NCBI GenBank assembly: GCA_018240785.1
Contig: JAFEFC010000020.1
Coordinates: 38,624-102,623, forward strand
Length of the DNA stretch: 64,000 nucleotides
Reading direction: 5' to 3'
DNA from: Pseudomonadota bacterium
GTDB taxonomy: Bacteria; Pseudomonadota; Gammaproteobacteria; Burkholderiales; Rhodocyclaceae
Below, piece by piece: positions 58,903 to 64,000 of this stretch. The notes under the pieces are model-generated. The model did not search any database. It was not told the origin of the DNA and saw only the letters and a list, made by a program, of their open reading frames with translations. The first letter of the stretch is position 1. Each line of letters opens with the position of its first letter. The position numbers and the translations under genes are program-made.

Positions 58903-59610
58903 TCAGGCTTCGTTCTGCGACAGCACCTTGCCCTGCTTGTCGGCCAGCCGGACGATGCCGGTCGGCGGCGGCACGGTGCGTGGCCAGCGTGCCTGCACCA
59001 GTCGATCGCGCGCCAGCCGAGTGATGGTCACCGCATTGCTCTGGTTGCCGCCGAGGATGTGATAGGCCTCGTCGTCCTCGGCCCAGTAGAAGCCCACATG
59101 GCCGAGGCCGCTGGTTTTCGAGCCGCGCCAGAACACCATCACCGCCCCCAGTTGCGGGGTGGCCTTGAGGCCGAATTTCTCCCACGCGCGCGCGCCGAGC
59201 GGGTTGTTCGGCAACGCTTCGTCCGGCAACTGGGAGCCGATGCAATGCGCGACGAAGAGGCCGCACCAGGGGATGTCGTCGTCGTTGTAGGACAGGATCT
59301 CGAGATCGTGCGCCCAGCCGAGGATCGCCTCGTTGGACCCCTTGCCGGGTTTCTCGCGCGTGCCCATCAGTTCGAAGGCGGTCTGCAGCCAGGGCATCGT
59401 GCCCGGGGTGTCGAAGCGCGCGCCGGCCGGCGCCGTGCCCTTGAAGAGTTTCTCGGCTGTCTTCGGGCCGACGATGCCGTCGGCTGGCAGCCCGTTCTTC
59501 TGCTGGAAGGCCTTGATCGCCGCGATCGTGTTCCTGCCGCGCACGCCGTCGATCGGGCCAGGGTCGAATCCGGCGGCCTTCAGTGCGGTCTGTATGTCGC
59601 GTACATTCAT
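58903..59610 (-). CDS. Endolysin-like protein (PG-binding plus TIGR02594/CHAP-like)
   Basis: A 235-residue protein. Residues 1-58 are a PG_binding_1 domain (IQTALKAAGFDPGPIDGVRGRNTIAAIKAFQQKNGLPADGIVGPKTAEKL). The rest matches the TIGR02594 cysteine-peptidase type, with the catalytic Cys in DDIPWCGLFVAHC and the His in GLGHVGFYWAED. There is no signal peptide, as in phage endolysins needing a holin. No other phage gene is nearby. It may be a domesticated lysin. Confidence 0.83.
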   Translation of the reverse strand: MNVRDIQTALKAAGFDPGPIDGVRGRNTIAAIKAFQQKNGLPADGIVGPKTAEKLFKGTAPAGARFDTPGTMPWLQTAFELMGTREKPGKGSNEAILGWAHDLEILSYNDDDIPWCGLFVAHCIGSQLPDEALPNNPLGARAWEKFGLKATPQLGAVMVFWRGSKTSGLGHVGFYWAEDDEAYHILGGNQSNAVTITRLARDRLVQARWPRTVPPPTGIVRLADKQGKVLSQNEA

Positions 59611-59852
59611 GACTCACCTCCGCGAAATGGCGCGCCGTCCTGGGCTGGCAGGCGGCCCGCTGCGATGGACTGTCTCAACATAGACAACGGCCGGGGACTT
59701 GCAAGATGAATCTTGGCCGCTCCGCGTGGCCTGGCCTGGCATCGTATCGATTCGCCCACGGGCACTGTTTCGGCGGGGGAAGGCGCTCGATGGAGCACTC
59801 GATGGAGCGCGATGGCACGCCTATAGTTAATACGATCGTCGGGGAATAAAGA

Positions 59853-60152
59853 ATGACTCGAACGCTTGCCCTTGCCTTGATGCTCACCTCCGCCGTCGCA
59901 TCGGCCGCCGGCGCGCCCGTGGTGCGCGATCCGGGGCGAGGGGAACTCCTTTACGCGACCCACTGCGACGCCTGCCACAACGTGCAGGTGCACTGGCGCA
60001 ACAAGAAGGCGGTGACCGACTGGAAGAGCCTGGAGTTCGAGGTGCGTCGCTGGCAGGACGTCGCCGGGCTGGGATGGAGCGACGCGGATGTCGCCGAGGT
60101 CGCCCGCTACCTCAACGCGCGGCATTACCACTTCCCGCCGCGGACGCCCTAG
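59853..60152 (+). CDS. Small periplasmic c-type cytochrome
   Basis: A 99-residue protein with a signal peptide (MTRTLALALMLTSAVASAAGA) and one heme site CDACH (C38, C41, H42). The rest of the mature chain has no methionine, so the usual Met axial ligand is missing; histidines H47, H92 and H94 are candidates. Length suits a small electron carrier. No partner gene is adjacent apart from the HAD gene downstream. Confidence 0.87.
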   Translation: MTRTLALALMLTSAVASAAGAPVVRDPGRGELLYATHCDACHNVQVHWRNKKAVTDWKSLEFEVRRWQDVAGLGWSDADVAEVARYLNARHYHFPPRTP

Positions 60153-60178
60153 CAAACAGGCGCGCGCCATCGGTTACC

Positions 60179-60880
60179 ATGGCAGCCATGCTGAAGATAG
60201 AACGCATCAAGGCGATCTCGCTGGATCTGGACGACACCCTGTGGCCGATCTGGCCCACCATCGAGCGTGCGGAGCGGGTGCTCCACGACTGGCTTGCCGT
60301 CAATGCGCCGGCAACGGCCGCTCGCTACGCCAGCCCCCAGGCATTGCGCGAGGTGCGCGAAGCCGTCGGACGGCAGCGCCCCGAGCTGGCACACGACTTG
60401 ACGGCCCTGCGTCGGGAGTCGATCCGCATCGCACTGTGCTCGGCTGGCGACGACCCCGGACTGGCCGGGGCGGCGTTCGACGTCTTCATCGCCGAGCGCC
60501 ACAACGTCAGTTTCTATCCGGACGCGCTCCCGGCGCTGGAATTCCTTGCCGCGCGCTATCCCCTGGTCAGCCTGTCGAACGGCAACGCCGAGCCCGCGCG
60601 GCTGGGGCTTGGGCCTTTCTTCGTCGCCAGCGTGGCTTCACGCGAAGTGGGCATCTCCAAGCCCGACCCCCGCATCTTCCATGTCGCTGCGCAGGCGGTG
60701 GGCGTGCAGCCGGAAGAGGTGCTGCACGTCGGCGACGATGCCTTGCTGGACGTGATCGCGGCGTGCGCCGCCGGCATGCAGGCGGCGTGGGTCAATCGTG
60801 GCGACGCACCGTGGCCGCATGAGCCGACGCCGCATCTGGAACTGGCTGACCTGAGCGAGCTGGTTGCGGCGCTGGGGTAG
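60179..60880 (+). CDS. HAD-superfamily phosphatase
   Basis: A 233-residue hydrolase with motif I SLDLDDTLWP (nucleophile DxD), motif II LVSLSNGN, motif III lysine in GISKPDPRIF and motif IV HVGDDALLDV, the order of HAD subfamily IA. Two ATG codons (60179, 60188) are possible starts. It follows the cytochrome gene by 26 bp. The substrate is unknown. Confidence 0.88.
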   Translation: MAAMLKIERIKAISLDLDDTLWPIWPTIERAERVLHDWLAVNAPATAARYASPQALREVREAVGRQRPELAHDLTALRRESIRIALCSAGDDPGLAGAAFDVFIAERHNVSFYPDALPALEFLAARYPLVSLSNGNAEPARLGLGPFFVASVASREVGISKPDPRIFHVAAQAVGVQPEEVLHVGDDALLDVIAACAAGMQAAWVNRGDAPWPHEPTPHLELADLSELVAALG

Positions 60881-60956
60881 CTCGCGCCGCGGAGGCGGCG
60901 CGCTGAGCGGCGTTTGGCGCAGGGGGGCCCCGTCGGCACCCGACCTGTGGGCTCCC

Positions 60957-62515
<1,559 letters not shown>

Positions 62516-62519
<4 letters not shown>

Positions 62520-63787
62520 GACAGGCTCTTCTTGAACAGTTCACGGAACACCGGATAGATGTCGGCCGGCGACTGGATGCGCTGCATGGCGAAGTTGTTG
62601 CGCGAGGCGCGTACGGTCTCATACTCCTGCCACAGGTTCTGAGGGTCGCCGTCGGTGATCTCGATGTAGGCGAAGTACTGGCAGGCGGGCAGGATGTCCT
62701 GGGTCAGCAGGTCGCGGCTGACGGCGCAGTCGTTCTGCCAGTTGTCGCCGTCCGAAGCCTGCGCGCCGTAGATGTTCCACTGGCCGTTGGCATAGCGCTC
62801 GTGGATGATGTCGCGCATCAGCACCAGCGCGCTGGACACCACGGTGCCACCCGATTCGCGCGAGTGGAAGAACTCCTCCTCGTCGGTTTCCTGGGCCACC
62901 GTGTGGTGGCGGATGAAGACCACCTCGATGTGTTCATAGGTGCGCGTCAGGAAGAGGTGCAGCAGCATGAAGAAGCGCTTGGCAGTGGCCTTGCGGTCTT
63001 CGTCCATCGAGCCGGACACGTCCATCAGGCAGAACATCACCGCCTGCGTGGTCGGCTGCGGCACCTTCACCCGGTTGTTGTAGCGCAGGTCGAAACTGTC
63101 GATGAAGGGGATGTTGTCGATCTTCGCCCGCACGCGGCCGATCTGGTCGCGCAGCGCCAGCACGTTGGCGCTGTCTTCGCCTTCCTCGGCGAGTGCCTGC
63201 TCGAGTTCCTGTTGCAGCTCGCGCAGCCGCGCGTTGTAGGGGGAACCGAGCGCGAGGCGGCGGCCGAGCGCGCCGCGCAACGAGCGCACGACGTTGATGT
63301 TGGCCGGCACGCCGTCGGAGGTGAAGCCGGCGCGGCGCGTCTTGTAGTCGGTGATGCAGGCGAGCTGGGTGCGGATCAGTCGCGGCAACTCCAGATCCTC
63401 GAAGAACAGGTCGAGGAACTCCTCGCGCGACAACTGGAACACGAAGTCGTCCTCGTGCTCGCCCTCGTTGCCGGCTTCGCCCTTGCCGCCACCGCCGCCA
63501 CCTCCGCCGCCGGACGGACGCTTGATGAGGTCGCCGCCGACGAACTGGTCGTTGCCGGTGAACACCTGTTCCCAGATGCCGCCGCGGCCCTGGTGCAGGA
63601 TGGGCTCGGACAGGTCGCGCGCGGGAATGCTGACCTGCTCGCCATTGTCGAGGTCGCGGATCGAGCGGCCATGGATCGCCTCCGACACCGCCTTGCGGAT
63701 CTGGTGCTTGAAGCGGCGCATGAAGCGTTGGCGATTGACCGTGCTCTTGCCCTTGCTGTCGAAACGTCGATCGATGATGCGGGCCAT
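62516..63787 (-). CDS. yeaH: YeaH/YhbH family VWA protein (DUF444)
   Basis: A 423-residue protein of the DUF444 family: MARIIDRRFDSKGKSTVNRQRFMRRFKHQIRKAV at the N-terminus, a glycine-only linker near residue 95, and a von Willebrand A domain with the MIDAS DxSGS (MDVSGSMDED). The ATG at 63787 is canonical. It sits between prkA and spoVR in the stress operon and probably acts with the PrkA kinase. Confidence 0.94.
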
Positions 63788-63887
63788 GATGCCTCCTCGA
63801 TGGTGTCCGGTCCGGACGTCCGCCTGGATGTCCGGGCCGCGGCCGCGGCGCACGACTGGTGCGCCGCGCTTCAGCCGGTCGCTGCGC

Positions 63888-64000
63888 TCATGACGACTTG
63901 CGCACGCGCAGATACCACTCGCACAGCAGGCGCACCTCCTTCTCGGTGTAGCCCTTCTCGATCATGCGATAGACGAAGTCCTGGTGCTTCTTCTCCTCGC
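63888..64000 (-). CDS. PrkA-family serine protein kinase, C-terminal end (partial)
   Basis: The last 36 codons of a minus-strand gene that runs off the right edge. The visible tail HQDFVYRMIEKGYTEKEVRLLCEWYLRVRKSS matches the C-terminus of YeaG/PrkA kinases, as expected upstream of DUF444 and SpoVR. The catalytic AAA and kinase regions are outside the window. Confidence 0.85.
   Translation of the reverse strand, partial: EEKKHQDFVYRMIEKGYTEKEVRLLCEWYLRVRKSS

Overview
The window is a dense, high-GC bacterial chromosome segment with short intergenic gaps and no insertion sequence, prophage block, rRNA operon or CRISPR array. Gene content (pnp, dksA, the tRNA Pro-Arg-His cluster, lolCD, comEC, rsgA, orn, rpmE, prfB with its programmed frameshift, both acnA and acnB, dnaE2, and a hemerythrin/DUF2249 locus under an FNR-type site) points to a facultatively anaerobic betaproteobacterium. 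A Rhodocyclales member of the Thauera/Azoarcus kind is my best guess from gene content, not a measured placement.

Layout. 1-1.6 kb: end of pnp, dksA and three tRNAs. 1.6-5 kb: an FNR/DNR-type box between a hemerythrin - DUF2249 - polytopic membrane protein operon and an MFS transporter. 5.3-16.7 kb: a large AsmA-like DUF748 protein, a spermidine-synthase-like protein, metY, an SOS-controlled dnaE2 and lolCD. 16.7-33.9 kb: mostly housekeeping genes (DUF2062, comEC, hydrolase, DUF599, rsgA, M48 protease, orn, glycosyltransferase, rpmE, dus, TrmB-like methyltransferase, UPF0149, Ap4A phosphorylase, S4 protein, GST, K+ channel, DUF6394, ychJ). 34-39.7 kb: divergent acnA and acnB. 39.8-40.5 kb: VF530 protein and arfB.

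40.6-45.2 kb is an accessory block: a RES/Xre toxin-antitoxin pair and a large PLD-helicase-DUF3427 protein, likely anti-phage or genome-defence genes, separated by an unusually AT-rich 0.3 kb stretch. 46.1-52.5 kb carries a three-subunit SMC complex resembling MukBEF/MksBEF/Wadjet: an SMC ATPase, a KITE-like subunit and a kleisin-like subunit. The ATPase gene is split from the other two by an oppositely oriented FmdE/glutamine-amidotransferase pair, and no JetD nuclease gene is seen. I consider this the most interesting system here.

52.7-64 kb: two small envelope proteins, prfB, a MacAB-like adaptor/permease/ATPase operon, a secreted SH3 protein, an endolysin-like protein, a small cytochrome c, a HAD phosphatase and the spoVR - yeaH - prkA stress operon, whose kinase gene runs off the right edge.

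Regulatory signals readable directly include an FNR-type box, a LexA box inside a probably leaderless dnaE2 promoter, a tRNA promoter with a GC-rich discriminator, a palindromic operator in the toxin-antitoxin promoter, a palindrome plus leader hairpin before acnB, and several intrinsic terminators.
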